A stretch of DNA of 64,000 nucleotides, taken from NCBI GenBank assembly GCA_950061135.1, contig CATLVU010000001.1, positions 16,049 through 80,048 on the forward strand, in the 5' to 3' direction. The stretch comes from an uncultured Oligoflexia bacterium. GTDB taxonomy: Bacteria > Bdellovibrionota > Bacteriovoracia > Bacteriovoracales > Bacteriovoracaceae. The translations under genes were made by a program, and so were the position numbers. Positions 28,843 through 38,836 of this stretch are shown piece by piece. The notes under the pieces are model-generated. The model searched no databases. It saw only the letters and a list, made by a program, of their open reading frames with translations, and had not been told where the DNA came from. The number at the start of each line of letters is the position of its first letter. The first letter of the stretch is position 1.

Positions 28843-29772
28843 TTATTGGCCTTTATTTTTTAATAAATTATTGATGAGTTTTTCAAAGTTATAAACAAGT
28901 CTTGATTGAGGAAATTCCATTAATAGAGGCTTTCTATTCTTTACTGACTGCCAAACACTAGCATCAAAATCCAGTGTTCCTGCTAAGTTCATATCCAGAT
29001 CAAAATATCTTTTTGAAACAGTCACTATAGAGTTTCCAATTTCAATATCATGTGGAGTTCTAACTTGGTTAATAACAAGCTGGGGAGTGAAGTTTTTAAA
29101 CTCGTTACGAATTTTTTCGCCAAGCTCTGAATCTTGTTCCGAAATTTGATCTATAAGTTGCGCCGGAGATGGACTGCCGCTTGCTAGTTTCGCATTCATT
29201 GTTTCATTAATGAGCTCGTCAACAAGAGGGTTATCAATTAGTGATTTTAGTTTTCTAAAAAACACAGACTTTAAAAAACGATAAGTGTTTTCTATCGAAG
29301 TCGGTTCGGGAAGGGCAACTAAAATACCTAAATTTGCGTTAATAAAAAAGTCTAATGTGTTGATGGTAGTACCAGCCCCTAAGTCAAAAACGATATAATC
29401 TACATCTAAGCTTTTAAGTCCTTCTAAAATTTCAATTTGTTGGGCTTTTTGAAGGTTCGCTATACCAAGAGCGTCTTGCGCCCCACTAATAATTTTTAAA
29501 TTATCAATAGGTGTGGGCGTTAAGAGTTCTCTAATATCATCAACTTGTTTTGTTACAAAATCAGAAAGCGTTTTCTCAGGGATAGGAACTCCCAAGCATG
29601 TGTGGAGATTTGCACCGCCTAGGTCTAAATCAATCACTGCAACTTTATGGCCTAGTAGAGCTAGGCAGATTGAGGTGTTTGCCGTGACAAGACTTTTCCC
29701 GACTCCTCCCTTGCCGCCACCAATGGCCCATATCTGTGGTGTATTTGAATGTTTTTCGTCATTATTATTCAT
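28843..29772 (-). CDS. MinD/ParA/FlhG-like ATPase
   Basis: AIGGGKGGVGKSLVTANTSICLALLGHKVAVIDLDLGGANLH. Confidence 0.93.
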   Translation of the reverse strand: MNNNDEKHSNTPQIWAIGGGKGGVGKSLVTANTSICLALLGHKVAVIDLDLGGANLHTCLGVPIPEKTLSDFVTKQVDDIRELLTPTPIDNLKIISGAQDALGIANLQKAQQIEILEGLKSLDVDYIVFDLGAGTTINTLDFFINANLGILVALPEPTSIENTYRFLKSVFFRKLKSLIDNPLVDELINETMNAKLASGSPSPAQLIDQISEQDSELGEKIRNEFKNFTPQLVINQVRTPHDIEIGNSIVTVSKRYFDLDMNLAGTLDFDASVWQSVKNRKPLLMEFPQSRLVYNFEKLINNLLKNKGQ

Positions 29773-29863
29773 TTGATTATTATAGATGGCCTTTCACAGA
29801 TACTCTATGAAAATATTGAAACTTTATTATAAATTAGTTATTTAAGGGGACTGGAAAAATTTA

Positions 29864-30505
29864 ATGACAGGTATTATGGTAAAAAAACGATCAGAAATTC
29901 ACTTAGCAAGGCGTTTTTGGCATGCTTTGGCGGGGATAATGTTGCTCATTCCGTATTTTGTATGGGATGCAAAGCTATTGTACCTTGGTATTTTCTCCTT
30001 TGCTTTTTCATTAGTAGGTTTCTTTTTTGATTTTAAAAGACAAGCAAATGAACGCTTAAATAAAAGATTTCAGTCTTTTTTTATGCCCATAATGAGAAGA
30101 TCAGAGATCGATAGTTTTTCAGGAATACCGTTTTACGCTTTAGGCGTTGCTTTGAGCTGTTTTTTGTATAACGAACATATAGCAGTTATTTCAATTCTTT
30201 TTTTGATTTTTGCTGATCCCATTGCCTCAATTGTTGGGGTTTATCTAAGCAAGGGACGTATATTCCCAAACAAGACATTAGAAGGAACCATTGCTTGTTT
30301 TGTTGTATGTTTCTTTGTCGTTATCTTTTATTGTAGAGTTTTTGATTTTACAGAGGAAGCCTTTATTCCATTTGCCTTACTAGCCGCTATCGCAGGTGCA
30401 GTGGCAGAATTATTAAGCGCTTTTAATATTGATGATAACTTTACAATCCCTGTAGTTGCCGGTGGCTTGATGACTATTTTAAATTCTTGTTTTTTGATCT
30501 TTTAA
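29864..30505 (+). CDS. Diacylglycerol/dolichol-kinase-like CTP-dependent membrane kinase (cytidylyltransferase-like) family
   Basis: Multi-pass; FADPIASIVGVYLSKGRIFPNKTLEGTIACF and ELLSAFNIDDNFTIPVVAG. Confidence 0.75.
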   Translation: MTGIMVKKRSEIHLARRFWHALAGIMLLIPYFVWDAKLLYLGIFSFAFSLVGFFFDFKRQANERLNKRFQSFFMPIMRRSEIDSFSGIPFYALGVALSCFLYNEHIAVISILFLIFADPIASIVGVYLSKGRIFPNKTLEGTIACFVVCFFVVIFYCRVFDFTEEAFIPFALLAAIAGAVAELLSAFNIDDNFTIPVVAGGLMTILNSCFLIF

Positions 30506-30651
30506 TAACCGTTTAAAAATAAATTCAATTGGGTCTTAAGAGGAGAGTTTTTAGGAATAAACTCTGTATCTATATAATTTTTGAAATTAATGATCTCAAA
30601 AATCAAAAAAATAAATAAGCCGACTGTAAGAAAAAATTTTGTGTTAAACAT
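30502..30651 (-). CDS. Small membrane protein, 49 aa (below supplied ORF-track cutoff)
   Basis: ATG...TAA translates MFNTKFFLTVGLFIFLIFEIINFKNYIDTEFIPKNSPLKTQLNLFLNGY; stop overlaps convergent stop as TTAA. Confidence 0.4.
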   Translation of the reverse strand: MFNTKFFLTVGLFIFLIFEIINFKNYIDTEFIPKNSPLKTQLNLFLNGY

Positions 30652-30662
30652 AATACCTTTGA

Positions 30663-30887
30663 TTATAAATACATCTTTTTTACTTTTTCAATAAATACTA
30701 TTTTACTCAGAATTGCCCATACAAGATATAGTATGCTTGCAACTTCACCGCAAAGCAAAACAACAAAATATGCTAAAAAATTATAAATTGTAAGATTTTT
30801 TTTATGGCCCGAATACGGAATCTTTCTTACTCTGTAATTAGCTAACAACGAATAATAATTTTTGAATAAAAATCCTCTTACACACAC
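30663..30887 (-). CDS. Small membrane protein (up to 74 aa; start uncertain)
   Basis: Hydrophobic segment [29 protein letters not shown]; ends 12 bp before the 49-aa ORF start. Confidence 0.35.
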   Translation of the reverse strand: MCVRGFLFKNYYSLLANYRVRKIPYSGHKKNLTIYNFLAYFVVLLCGEVASILYLVWAILSKIVFIEKVKKMYL

Positions 30888-30916
30888 AACCCATAGACGG
30901 ATTTAAGGAGAAGTGC

Positions 30917-31900
30917 ATGTCAGTTAAAGAGCCCTTGCTCGACCAGAGTAATGATCGTTTTGTTTTGTTTCCAATTAAGTATGAAGACATCTGGGAGATG
31001 TATAAAAAGGCGATGGCGTCTTTTTGGACAGCAGAAGAAATCGATCTTTATCAAGATTTAGATGATTGGAAAAAACTTAACGATGATGAAAAGCATTATA
31101 TTAAACATATTTTAGCTTTTTTCTCTGCAAGTGACGGTATTGTTAATGAAAACCTAGCGCTTCGTTTTTACAACGATGTTCAAATTCCAGAGGCAAGATC
31201 ATTTTATGGTTTTCAAATCGCAATGGAGAATATTCACGCGGAAACTTATGGGTTATTAATTGATACATATATAGATGATCCAAAAGAAAAAGATTATTTA
31301 TTCAAAGCTATTGATAATATTCCATGTATTAAAAAGAAGGCCGATTGGGCGTTAAAGTGGATTTATAGCGACGATGCAACTTTTGCAACAAGGCTACTAG
31401 CGTTTGCAGCGGTTGAGGGAATTTTCTTCTCAGGAAGTTTTTGTTCAATCTTTTGGCTTAAAAAGCGTGGTTTAATGCCAGGGCTTACATTCTCTAATGA
31501 ATTAATTTCAAGAGATGAAGGTCTTCATACTGATTTTGCTTGTCTTCTGTTTAAATATTTAAAAGACAGGCCATCAGAGGAAACTGTTAAGCAATTAATT
31601 CACGAAGCAGTTGAATACGAAAAAGCATTTATAACAGAAGCTTTACCTGTTTCATTAATCGGTATGAACTCTGACCAGATGAAAGAATACATTGAGTTTG
31701 TTGCAGACAGACTTTTACTTGAGCTTGGATGCTCTACTTTATATGACGCCAACAACCCATTTGATTGGATGGAGCTTATCTCCCTTCAAGGAAAAACAAA
31801 CTTTTTTGAAAAGCGAGTTGCTGAATACCAAAAAGCAGGTGTTATGAACTCTGTAAAAGGTGATGGCGGATTTGATTTTAATTTAGATATGGATTTCTAG
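30917..31900 (+). CDS. nrdB: Class Ia ribonucleotide reductase beta subunit, eukaryotic-like
   Basis: [70 protein letters not shown]-terminus FNLDMDF. Confidence 0.97.
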   Translation: MSVKEPLLDQSNDRFVLFPIKYEDIWEMYKKAMASFWTAEEIDLYQDLDDWKKLNDDEKHYIKHILAFFSASDGIVNENLALRFYNDVQIPEARSFYGFQIAMENIHAETYGLLIDTYIDDPKEKDYLFKAIDNIPCIKKKADWALKWIYSDDATFATRLLAFAAVEGIFFSGSFCSIFWLKKRGLMPGLTFSNELISRDEGLHTDFACLLFKYLKDRPSEETVKQLIHEAVEYEKAFITEALPVSLIGMNSDQMKEYIEFVADRLLLELGCSTLYDANNPFDWMELISLQGKTNFFEKRVAEYQKAGVMNSVKGDGGFDFNLDMDF

Positions 31901-31912
31901 GAGGGACACATA

Positions 31913-34273
31913 ATGTTTGTAATTACACGATCAGGAAAAAAAGAAGCTGTACAATTTGATAAAATCACACACAGGATTCAAAAGTTAACGTACGGCCTAA
32001 ACAGCGCATTTATCGACCCAATGGAGGTTGCAAAAAGAACTATTCAAGGGCTTTTTGATGGAATCACTACTGAAGAACTCGATAATTTATCAGCAGAAGT
32101 TGCTGCTTATATGACAAGTACGCATCCAGATTTTTCTAAGCTTGCTGGAAGAATTGCGGTAGCAAACTTACATAGAAAAACTAGTGATTCATTCACTGAA
32201 ACAGTAGCTACTTTGTATAATCATATTGACCCAAAGACTAAAGAAAATATGTCTTTGATTTCTAAAAGTATTTACGATTTAAGTATTGAGTTTAAATCGA
32301 GAATTGAAAGAGAGATCGCTTACTCAAGAGACTATGAGTATGACTATTTTGGATTTAAGACACTTGAGAGATCATATCTTTTAAAAGTGAATGGAAAAAT
32401 TGTTGAAAGACCTCAGCATATGCTTATGAGAGTTGCTCTTGGAATTCATGGAGAAGATATTGATAAGGCGATTGAAACTTATCACCTTTTAAGTGAAGGA
32501 TGGTTTACTCACGCAACTCCAACACTTTTTAATGCTGGAACAAATAAAGCACAAATGTCTTCGTGTTTTCTGCTTTCAATGAAAGACGATTCAATCGAAG
32601 GGATTTACGATACACTTAAGCAGTGTTCATTAATCAGTCAGTCGGCCGGAGGTATCGGACTTTCTATTCATAATATTAGAGCGAAAGGTACTTTTATTAA
32701 GGGAACCAATGGCTTTTCTAATGGTATCGTTCCAATGCTAAGAGTTTTTAATGATACAGCAAGATATGTTGATCAAGGTGGTGGAAAGCGTAAAGGATCA
32801 TTTGCGATTTATCTTGAGCCATGGCATGCCGATATTGAAGACTTCTTAGAGCTGAAGAAAAATCATGGAAAGGAAGAACTTCGAGCTAGAGATTTATTTT
32901 ACGCTCTTTGGATCAATGACTTATTCATGGAAAGAGTTGAAAAAGAAGAGAATTGGTCGCTGTTCTGTCCACATGAGTCTCCAGGATTATGTGATTCTTA
33001 CGGAGAAGAGTTCAGAGAGCTTTATTTAAAGTATGAAAAGGAAGGAAGAGCGAAAAAGACTATTCCTGCAAGAAAGCTTTGGTTTGAAATTTTAGAATCT
33101 CAAATTGAAACGGGATCGCCATTCATGCTTTATAAAGATGCAGCTAATGAAAAATCAAACCAAAAGAACTTAGGAACAATTAAGTCTTCGAATCTTTGTA
33201 CTGAGATTATTCAATACACAAGTAAAGATGAAGTTGCGGTTTGTAACTTAGCATCTTTAGCACTACCAAAGTATGTTCAAGATGGAGCTTTCGATCACAA
33301 GCAACTTTTTGACGTAACTTATAAGGTAACTAAGAACTTAAACAAGATTATCGATCTTAATTATTATCCTGTACCAGAGGCTGAGTATTCAAATAAGAAA
33401 AACCGTCCAATTGGTATTGGTGTTCAAGGTCTTGCGGACACTTTTGCAAAACTTAGAATTGCATTTGATTCCGATGAGGCTGCAAAGTTAAATAGTGAAA
33501 TTTTTGAAACTCTTTATTTTGCGTCTCTAACAGCTTCTTGTGATTTAGCAAAAGAGCAAGGTGCATATGACTCTTTTGATGGATCACCTGTTTCTCAAGG
33601 CATTTTACAATACGATATGTGGGGAGTAACTCCTTCAGATCGCTGGAATTGGACTGAGCTAAAAGCTAAGATAAAAGAAAATGGTGTTAGAAACTCTTTA
33701 TTATTAGCTCCAATGCCAACTGCTTCAACATCTCAAATTCTTGGAAATAATGAGTGTATTGAACCATTCACTTCAAACCTTTATACAAGACGTGTTCTTT
33801 CTGGAGAGTTTGCAGTTGTTAATAAGTTTTTGATTAGAGACCTTATTAAATTAGATCTTTGGAATGACAATATGAAGAACCAGATTATTAAGCATAATGG
33901 TTCAATCCAAGCAATTGAAAGCATTCCTCAGGAGATTAAGGATCTTTATAAAACGGTATGGGAAATTAAGCAAAAAACAATTATCGATATGGCCAAAGAT
34001 AGAGCTGCCTATATTGATCAATCTCAGTCTTTAAATATTCATATGCAAGATGTGAACATGGGTAAATTAAGCTCAATGCATTTTCATGCTTGGAAATCAG
34101 GACTTAAGACTGGAATGTATTATCTAAGAACTAAAGCAGCTAGTGATGCGATTAAGTTTACAGTTCGTGATGATGAGAAGACTAAGACGCCAACCGCGCA
34201 AGATATGAGTGCGGAAGAAGCAATGATGTGTTCTCTTGATAATCCAGATGATTGCATTGCTTGTGGCTCATAG
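31913..34273 (+). CDS. nrdA: Class Ia ribonucleotide reductase alpha subunit, eukaryotic-like, with ATP cone
   Basis: [57 protein letters not shown]-terminal [15 protein letters not shown]. Confidence 0.97.
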   Translation: MFVITRSGKKEAVQFDKITHRIQKLTYGLNSAFIDPMEVAKRTIQGLFDGITTEELDNLSAEVAAYMTSTHPDFSKLAGRIAVANLHRKTSDSFTETVATLYNHIDPKTKENMSLISKSIYDLSIEFKSRIEREIAYSRDYEYDYFGFKTLERSYLLKVNGKIVERPQHMLMRVALGIHGEDIDKAIETYHLLSEGWFTHATPTLFNAGTNKAQMSSCFLLSMKDDSIEGIYDTLKQCSLISQSAGGIGLSIHNIRAKGTFIKGTNGFSNGIVPMLRVFNDTARYVDQGGGKRKGSFAIYLEPWHADIEDFLELKKNHGKEELRARDLFYALWINDLFMERVEKEENWSLFCPHESPGLCDSYGEEFRELYLKYEKEGRAKKTIPARKLWFEILESQIETGSPFMLYKDAANEKSNQKNLGTIKSSNLCTEIIQYTSKDEVAVCNLASLALPKYVQDGAFDHKQLFDVTYKVTKNLNKIIDLNYYPVPEAEYSNKKNRPIGIGVQGLADTFAKLRIAFDSDEAAKLNSEIFETLYFASLTASCDLAKEQGAYDSFDGSPVSQGILQYDMWGVTPSDRWNWTELKAKIKENGVRNSLLLAPMPTASTSQILGNNECIEPFTSNLYTRRVLSGEFAVVNKFLIRDLIKLDLWNDNMKNQIIKHNGSIQAIESIPQEIKDLYKTVWEIKQKTIIDMAKDRAAYIDQSQSLNIHMQDVNMGKLSSMHFHAWKSGLKTGMYYLRTKAASDAIKFTVRDDEKTKTPTAQDMSAEEAMMCSLDNPDDCIACGS

Positions 34274-34325
34274 GGTACGTAGGGTACACGCTTCCTTTTG
34301 GAAAAATCAATAACTTAGAAGTATA

Positions 34326-34355
34326 ACGAAAGCCGGTATTACGCCGGCTTTTTCG
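34326..34355 (+). terminator. Rho-independent terminator downstream of nrdA
   Basis: AAAGCCGG-TATTACG-CCGGCTTT hairpin followed by a T-rich run. Confidence 0.8.
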
Positions 34356-34429
34356 TTTTTGTCAGGACAACTTGGTACTTATGTCACAAAAATGCTAAGT
34401 TCTACGAATTAAATTACAAAAGGAATCTC

Positions 34430-35491
34430 ATGCAAGACACTACAAAATCAGTTCAGGATTATTATGGAAAAGAGCTATCCACCTCTTCAGATTTAAAGAC
34501 TAATGCCTGTTGTACAGCTTTTGAATATCCAGAGAAAATCAAGAAAATTCTGAGCGAAATTCATGATGAAGTACTTATAAAGTACTATGGTTGTGGTCTT
34601 ACTATTCCAACTGATCTTAAAGGGCTAAAAATGTTAGATCTTGGTTCTGGAAGTGGAAGGGATTGCTATTTAGCAAGTAAACTTGTTGGTGAGGATGGCC
34701 ATGTAATTGGTGTTGATATGACAGATGAACAATTAGCTGTTGCTAATGAGCATATTGATTATCACACTAAGAAGTTTGGATATGAAAAAGCAAATGTTGA
34801 ATTTAAAAAAGGTGAAATTGAAAAACTCGATCAGCTGAATATTTCTGAGAATTCGCTGGATTTAATAATTTCTAATTGCGTAATTAATCTTTCGACTAAT
34901 AAACAAAAAGTGCTAGCAGATTGTTATAAACTGCTAAAACAAGGGGGAGAAATGTATTTCTCTGATGTTTATGTTGATAAAAGAATTCCAAAAGACTTGG
35001 CCCAAGATTCTGTAATTTATGGCGAGTGCTTAGGAGGTGCGTTGTACTGGAATGACTTTATTCACTTTTCTAAAAAAGCAGGCTTTACAGATCCTCGAGT
35101 GGTTGAGGTTGCGCCAATTACAATTGAAAATAAAGAATTAGAAAAAAAACTTAAGGGTTATGAGTTCTACTCTGTTACATATCGTCTGTTTAAACTTGAT
35201 GAGCTAGAAGGCGACTGTGAAGACTACGGTCAGGCCGTTATCTACAAAGGAACAAACCCTGATTATCCAAACGCTTTTATGTTAGATCAGGGACATGTAT
35301 TTCAAACAGGAAAGATCGAGCCTGTGTGTGGTAATACATTTTTGATGTTGGAGAAAACGAGACTAAAAGAGCATTTTGAATTCATAGGAAGCTTTGATAA
35401 GCATTATGGAATTTTTCCAGGTTGTGGAAAAGAAAACCCTTTCAGAGGAGTACATACAAAGGGTGCATCAGAGCTTGGGAGTTGTTGTTAA
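34430..35491 (+). CDS. arsM: ArsM-type arsenite S-adenosylmethyltransferase
   Basis: LDLGSGSGRDCYLASKLVGEDGHVIGVDMT, SNCVINLS, YGECLGGALYW; Cys-rich C-terminus GSCC. Confidence 0.88.
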   Translation: MQDTTKSVQDYYGKELSTSSDLKTNACCTAFEYPEKIKKILSEIHDEVLIKYYGCGLTIPTDLKGLKMLDLGSGSGRDCYLASKLVGEDGHVIGVDMTDEQLAVANEHIDYHTKKFGYEKANVEFKKGEIEKLDQLNISENSLDLIISNCVINLSTNKQKVLADCYKLLKQGGEMYFSDVYVDKRIPKDLAQDSVIYGECLGGALYWNDFIHFSKKAGFTDPRVVEVAPITIENKELEKKLKGYEFYSVTYRLFKLDELEGDCEDYGQAVIYKGTNPDYPNAFMLDQGHVFQTGKIEPVCGNTFLMLEKTRLKEHFEFIGSFDKHYGIFPGCGKENPFRGVHTKGASELGSCC

Positions 35492-35492
35492 T

Positions 35493-36416
35493 ATGAATAA
35501 TCAAAAATTTCAAGATATGAAAATAACTGCTAAGGGGGAGCAAAGGGCTTATGTTGAATTAACAGGTCTTGAAACATTGTGGTTTAACACTGGTACTTTA
35601 TGTAACCTTGAATGTAAGAATTGTTATATCGAGTTTTCTCCAAAAAATGATAGACTTTCATATATCACAGACGAAGAAGTGGCCGCTTATCTAGATGAAA
35701 TTTCTAAAGAAAAACTTCCTGTCAAAATGATCGGTTTAACGGGAGGCGAGCCATTTTTAAATCCTTATATTATAAAGGTTTTAACCCTTATTCTAAAGTC
35801 TGGCCTAGAAGTTTTAGTTCTGACTAATGCAAATCGTGTTCTGAAAAGACATCAGGCAGCACTTTTGGAACTAAAAGAAAAGTATCACGACAAGCTACAT
35901 CTTAGAGTGTCGCTGGATCATTTTACTGAAGAAATACATGATGCAGAAAGAGGAGAGGGAGCTTTTAGCCGAACGATGGAACAATTGAAATGGCTCAATG
36001 AGAACGGTTTTAATCTCTCACTTGCCAGTCGATCTTTACTAACTGAAACTCATGAGGAGTCGATTATAGGGCATGAGAAAGCTTTAAGTGACTATGGAAT
36101 AAAGATAAATCTTGCGGAGAAATTAGTAGTTTTTCCAGAGATGTTATCAGGAAGAGATGTTCCAGAGATCACGACTGACTGTTGGAATATCTTAGATAAA
36201 TCTCCAGCGCAGCAAATGTGTGCAACCGAGAGGATGATAGTTAAAAGGAAGGGGGAACAAAAGCCTGTAGTCATGCCATGCACGTTATTGGCCTATGATG
36301 ATAAGTTTGTGATGGGGCAATCATTAAAAGAATCTGAAGATAAAGTATATTTGAATCATCGATTTTGTGCTGAGTTTTGTGTTCTTGGCGGAGCGAGTTG
36401 TTCTTCTACAAATTAA
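35493..36416 (+). CDS. Radical SAM protein
   Basis: CNLECKNC (CX3CX2C) cluster motif, GLTGGEPFLNP; C-terminal FCAEFCVLGGASC; start at ATG 35493 right after arsM stop. Confidence 0.9.
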   Translation: MNNQKFQDMKITAKGEQRAYVELTGLETLWFNTGTLCNLECKNCYIEFSPKNDRLSYITDEEVAAYLDEISKEKLPVKMIGLTGGEPFLNPYIIKVLTLILKSGLEVLVLTNANRVLKRHQAALLELKEKYHDKLHLRVSLDHFTEEIHDAERGEGAFSRTMEQLKWLNENGFNLSLASRSLLTETHEESIIGHEKALSDYGIKINLAEKLVVFPEMLSGRDVPEITTDCWNILDKSPAQQMCATERMIVKRKGEQKPVVMPCTLLAYDDKFVMGQSLKESEDKVYLNHRFCAEFCVLGGASCSSTN

Positions 36417-36420
36417 AAGC

Positions 36421-37137
36421 TTAAAGATCTTTGTATTTTGAATTTAACTTTGCATTTTTTTCGTATTGTTGGTTCATTTTTTTGTGATCAATTTTAAGGT
36501 AATAACAAAGTTTTAGATATTGATTCAAAACTGCCTGTTTTACCACTCCATTTTTAATAAAGCGTATGGCCCAAGTTGTTGAATGATAAGGAAGTATTAT
36601 TGGTGACCCAAGTTTTTGGTAGAGGAGCTTACTTATGATTGTATCTTCAAAAATATCGACTTCGCTTATCGGGAAAATATCCTTACTTGTTTCACGCGTA
36701 AAAAAAATACAATGATCGAGGTAAATGATTTTCTTCCAGCGAGGTCGAATATTATTAGAATACCATGATGTAAATTTGAGAAGAGGATGTTGAATGTCAA
36801 AACGGTGAGTAAAGCCTCCCCATACTTTATCTTTTGTAAAACTCTTAAGCTTTTCTATCCCTTGAATCTCTAGAATGCTTCTGGGATGATGTAATAATAT
36901 GATCGCACCTTGAGCATTAAGAATACCTAGATTAATCCTTGCAGCTCTACTAGAGGTTTCTTGAGAAAAAAAGTGGAAACTGTATTGCGCTACAAGACTT
37001 TGAGTTTGGTCTTTACTACCACCATCAGCGATAATAACTTCAATGTTTTCGATAGAAGATAAATTGGCCAATGTTTTTATAAAAAAGGGATTATCTTCTT
37101 CGTTAAAAGTTGGAATAATAATTGAAAGCAAGATCAC
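36421..37137 (-). CDS. GT2 glycosyltransferase resembling TIGR04283 (rSAM/selenodomain-associated transferase)
   Basis: LLSIIIPTFNEE, ADGGSKDQT, RAARINLGILNAQGAIILLHHP, GGFTHRFDIQHPLLKF. Confidence 0.8.
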   Translation of the reverse strand: MILLSIIIPTFNEEDNPFFIKTLANLSSIENIEVIIADGGSKDQTQSLVAQYSFHFFSQETSSRAARINLGILNAQGAIILLHHPRSILEIQGIEKLKSFTKDKVWGGFTHRFDIQHPLLKFTSWYSNNIRPRWKKIIYLDHCIFFTRETSKDIFPISEVDIFEDTIISKLLYQKLGSPIILPYHSTTWAIRFIKNGVVKQAVLNQYLKLCYYLKIDHKKMNQQYEKNAKLNSKYKDL

Positions 37138-37553
37138 TTAACACCAAAATTGTTTTGAATCAGATAGTAAAAATAAAAACATGTTACAATAATAAAAAAA
37201 GGGCGCTTAAGTGGTTGCAATTTTTCTATCATCTTTTTCTTCTTAGGCTTTAAGAAAGCTTCCGAGCTTTGCTCCTCTTCAAATAAACCTTCAGGTACTT
37301 CACTTGAAATACCAAAGTTTAGAAGTTTTAGTCTAATATCAGTATTCATTTGCTCGAAATGTTTATCGTCAAATTCTAACGCTAGAATATGAGTGCTAAC
37401 TCTTGTTGTTTGGTGATATTCCAAAGGTTTCTCATTAGGGTCGTCACTTAGCTTTATAGGTTCGTTTACTTTGGTTTCAAATGGAATATTTGCTTCTTGT
37501 AATACAAGGACGAGTTTTTCATATTCATCTGTTGATAGACCCTGAACTAGCAT
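37134..37553 (-). CDS. Hypothetical protein with C-terminal TM helix
   Basis: Translationally coupled (4 bp overlap) with downstream glycosyltransferase; C-terminal FFIIVTCFYFYYLI. Confidence 0.6.
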   Translation of the reverse strand: MLVQGLSTDEYEKLVLVLQEANIPFETKVNEPIKLSDDPNEKPLEYHQTTRVSTHILALEFDDKHFEQMNTDIRLKLLNFGISSEVPEGLFEEEQSSEAFLKPKKKKMIEKLQPLKRPFFIIVTCFYFYYLIQNNFGVK

Positions 37554-37556
37554 CTA

Positions 37557-38177
37557 TTAATCCAAAAACTTGATGTTTTGTATATTTGAACATGTATTAA
37601 TATTCTTAGGCTTTGAATGAATATTTGAGTCGATATAGCCTATAGTGATGTGTGGAAAATAATTTTTATAATTAAAATTTGTCTTTGTACCTGTAAACAT
37701 CGCTCTTCTTTTTAGTTCATCCAGTATTTCTTTACGTATAGCTATAAGCTCAGGAGATGAAACAACAAGGTAAAAAACTTGATTTGCTCTTTCTTTGAGA
37801 CTACCCAAGCATTCTATTTTAAAGCTAGCATCTTGTATAACGGAAGAGTACTTTTGATGGATTTCCATTGCACTGATATAGTAGTTAATCCCTCTATGAT
37901 CAGTAAACCAGCCCTGCGCTTCCGGAGGAGTGATCACTGTAATATGAGCTTCGCCTCTATCTTTGAGTTTTATATCATATAATTTCTCAATTTGTGGGAC
38001 TAGAGAGCGAATAGATTTATAATCAACATTGTATATAAGTGCTCCGTCTTCAATATAAAGAGAAGAAAAATGCATCTTCTGATACACGTTCTTAGAAATT
38101 ACAAAGTTTCCAAAGCTTAATTGTGAAAAAGAAGAAAGCAGAAGGAAAAATAGGAACTTATTTTTTAAGCTCATCAC
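37557..38177 (-). CDS. Secreted 2H-phosphoesterase-like protein
   Basis: Signal-like N-terminus; two HxT motifs: EAHITVITPPE and FPHITIGYID. Confidence 0.7.
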   Translation of the reverse strand: MMSLKNKFLFFLLLSSFSQLSFGNFVISKNVYQKMHFSSLYIEDGALIYNVDYKSIRSLVPQIEKLYDIKLKDRGEAHITVITPPEAQGWFTDHRGINYYISAMEIHQKYSSVIQDASFKIECLGSLKERANQVFYLVVSSPELIAIRKEILDELKRRAMFTGTKTNFNYKNYFPHITIGYIDSNIHSKPKNINTCSNIQNIKFLD

Positions 38178-38412
38178 ATTGGTCTATATATTCACCAAAC
38201 TCTTGTAGAATATCTGCTTCAAATTTCTGTGCTTCCAGATGAGTAATTTCTTGATTTTGAACTCTTAGTCGGTTCATCTTTAAGAGATAGTTTTGAAATG
38301 GTTTTATTTCTGAACATGACATCTCATGGCCTGAAAAAATTTGAATACTAATATTTTCAGTTGTAGCGAAAGAATTAAAACAGAATGATAAAAGTAATAA
38401 TAATATTTTCAT
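38158..38412 (-). CDS. Small secreted protein, paralog of 38433..38687
   Basis: MKILLLLLSFCFNSFA signal; SGHEMSCSEIKPF...QEITHLEAQ...EFGEYIDQC; start chosen at MKILL. Confidence 0.65.
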   Translation of the reverse strand: MKILLLLLSFCFNSFATTENISIQIFSGHEMSCSEIKPFQNYLLKMNRLRVQNQEITHLEAQKFEADILQEFGEYIDQCDELKK

Positions 38413-38432
38413 TTTATGGTTCCCTCGAGAAT

Positions 38433-38687
38433 TTATTCTGCAATCTCTGCACAACGCTCATTGTAAGCTGTAAATTCTTCTGCAATTTCATACATGATTT
38501 CAATTGCCTCTGTTTGGCTAATTTCTTGCTCGTGAAGTCTAATTTGAGTGAATTTTTCCATTGATTGTCTTAATCCTTTAAGTTCGGAACATTCCATTTC
38601 AGTTCCCGAATTAAGCTGGATCGTTGCAGTATTTGCCATTGCAAAGCCAGAAAAAATTAAAAATAGACTCATCATTAGTGTTTTCAT
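38433..38687 (-). CDS. Small secreted protein, paralog of 38158..38412
   Basis: Signal peptide; SGTEMECSELKGL...QEISQTEAI...EFTAYNERC. Confidence 0.65.
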   Translation of the reverse strand: MKTLMMSLFLIFSGFAMANTATIQLNSGTEMECSELKGLRQSMEKFTQIRLHEQEISQTEAIEIMYEIAEEFTAYNERCAEIAE

Positions 38688-38806
38688 TATAGATCCTTGA
38701 TAAATATTTGGGGCTGTAATTATCAGGGTTTTGAGACTCGAACAATAGTTTTGTAAAAACTATACTGCTCCATGTCTTTAGTCAGTGCTTTATAGGACAT
38801 AGAATA

Positions 38807-38825
38807 TTGGTTTTAATTAAACCAA
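38807..38825. promoter_or_regulatory. Palindromic operator candidate upstream of acs
   Basis: TTGGTTT-TAATT-AAACCAA inverted repeat, 11 bp before the start codon. Confidence 0.4.
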
Positions 38826-38836
38826 AGGAAATATAA

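Noticed and set aside
34264-34285. Direct repeat TAGGGTACGTAGGGTAC after nrdA
   Set aside because: Only two short copies next to the stop codon; likely chance
35394-35492. N-terminal extension of the radical SAM ORF overlapping arsM
   Set aside because: ATG at 35493, directly after the arsM stop, gives a more plausible start; the extension is out-of-frame arsM sequence
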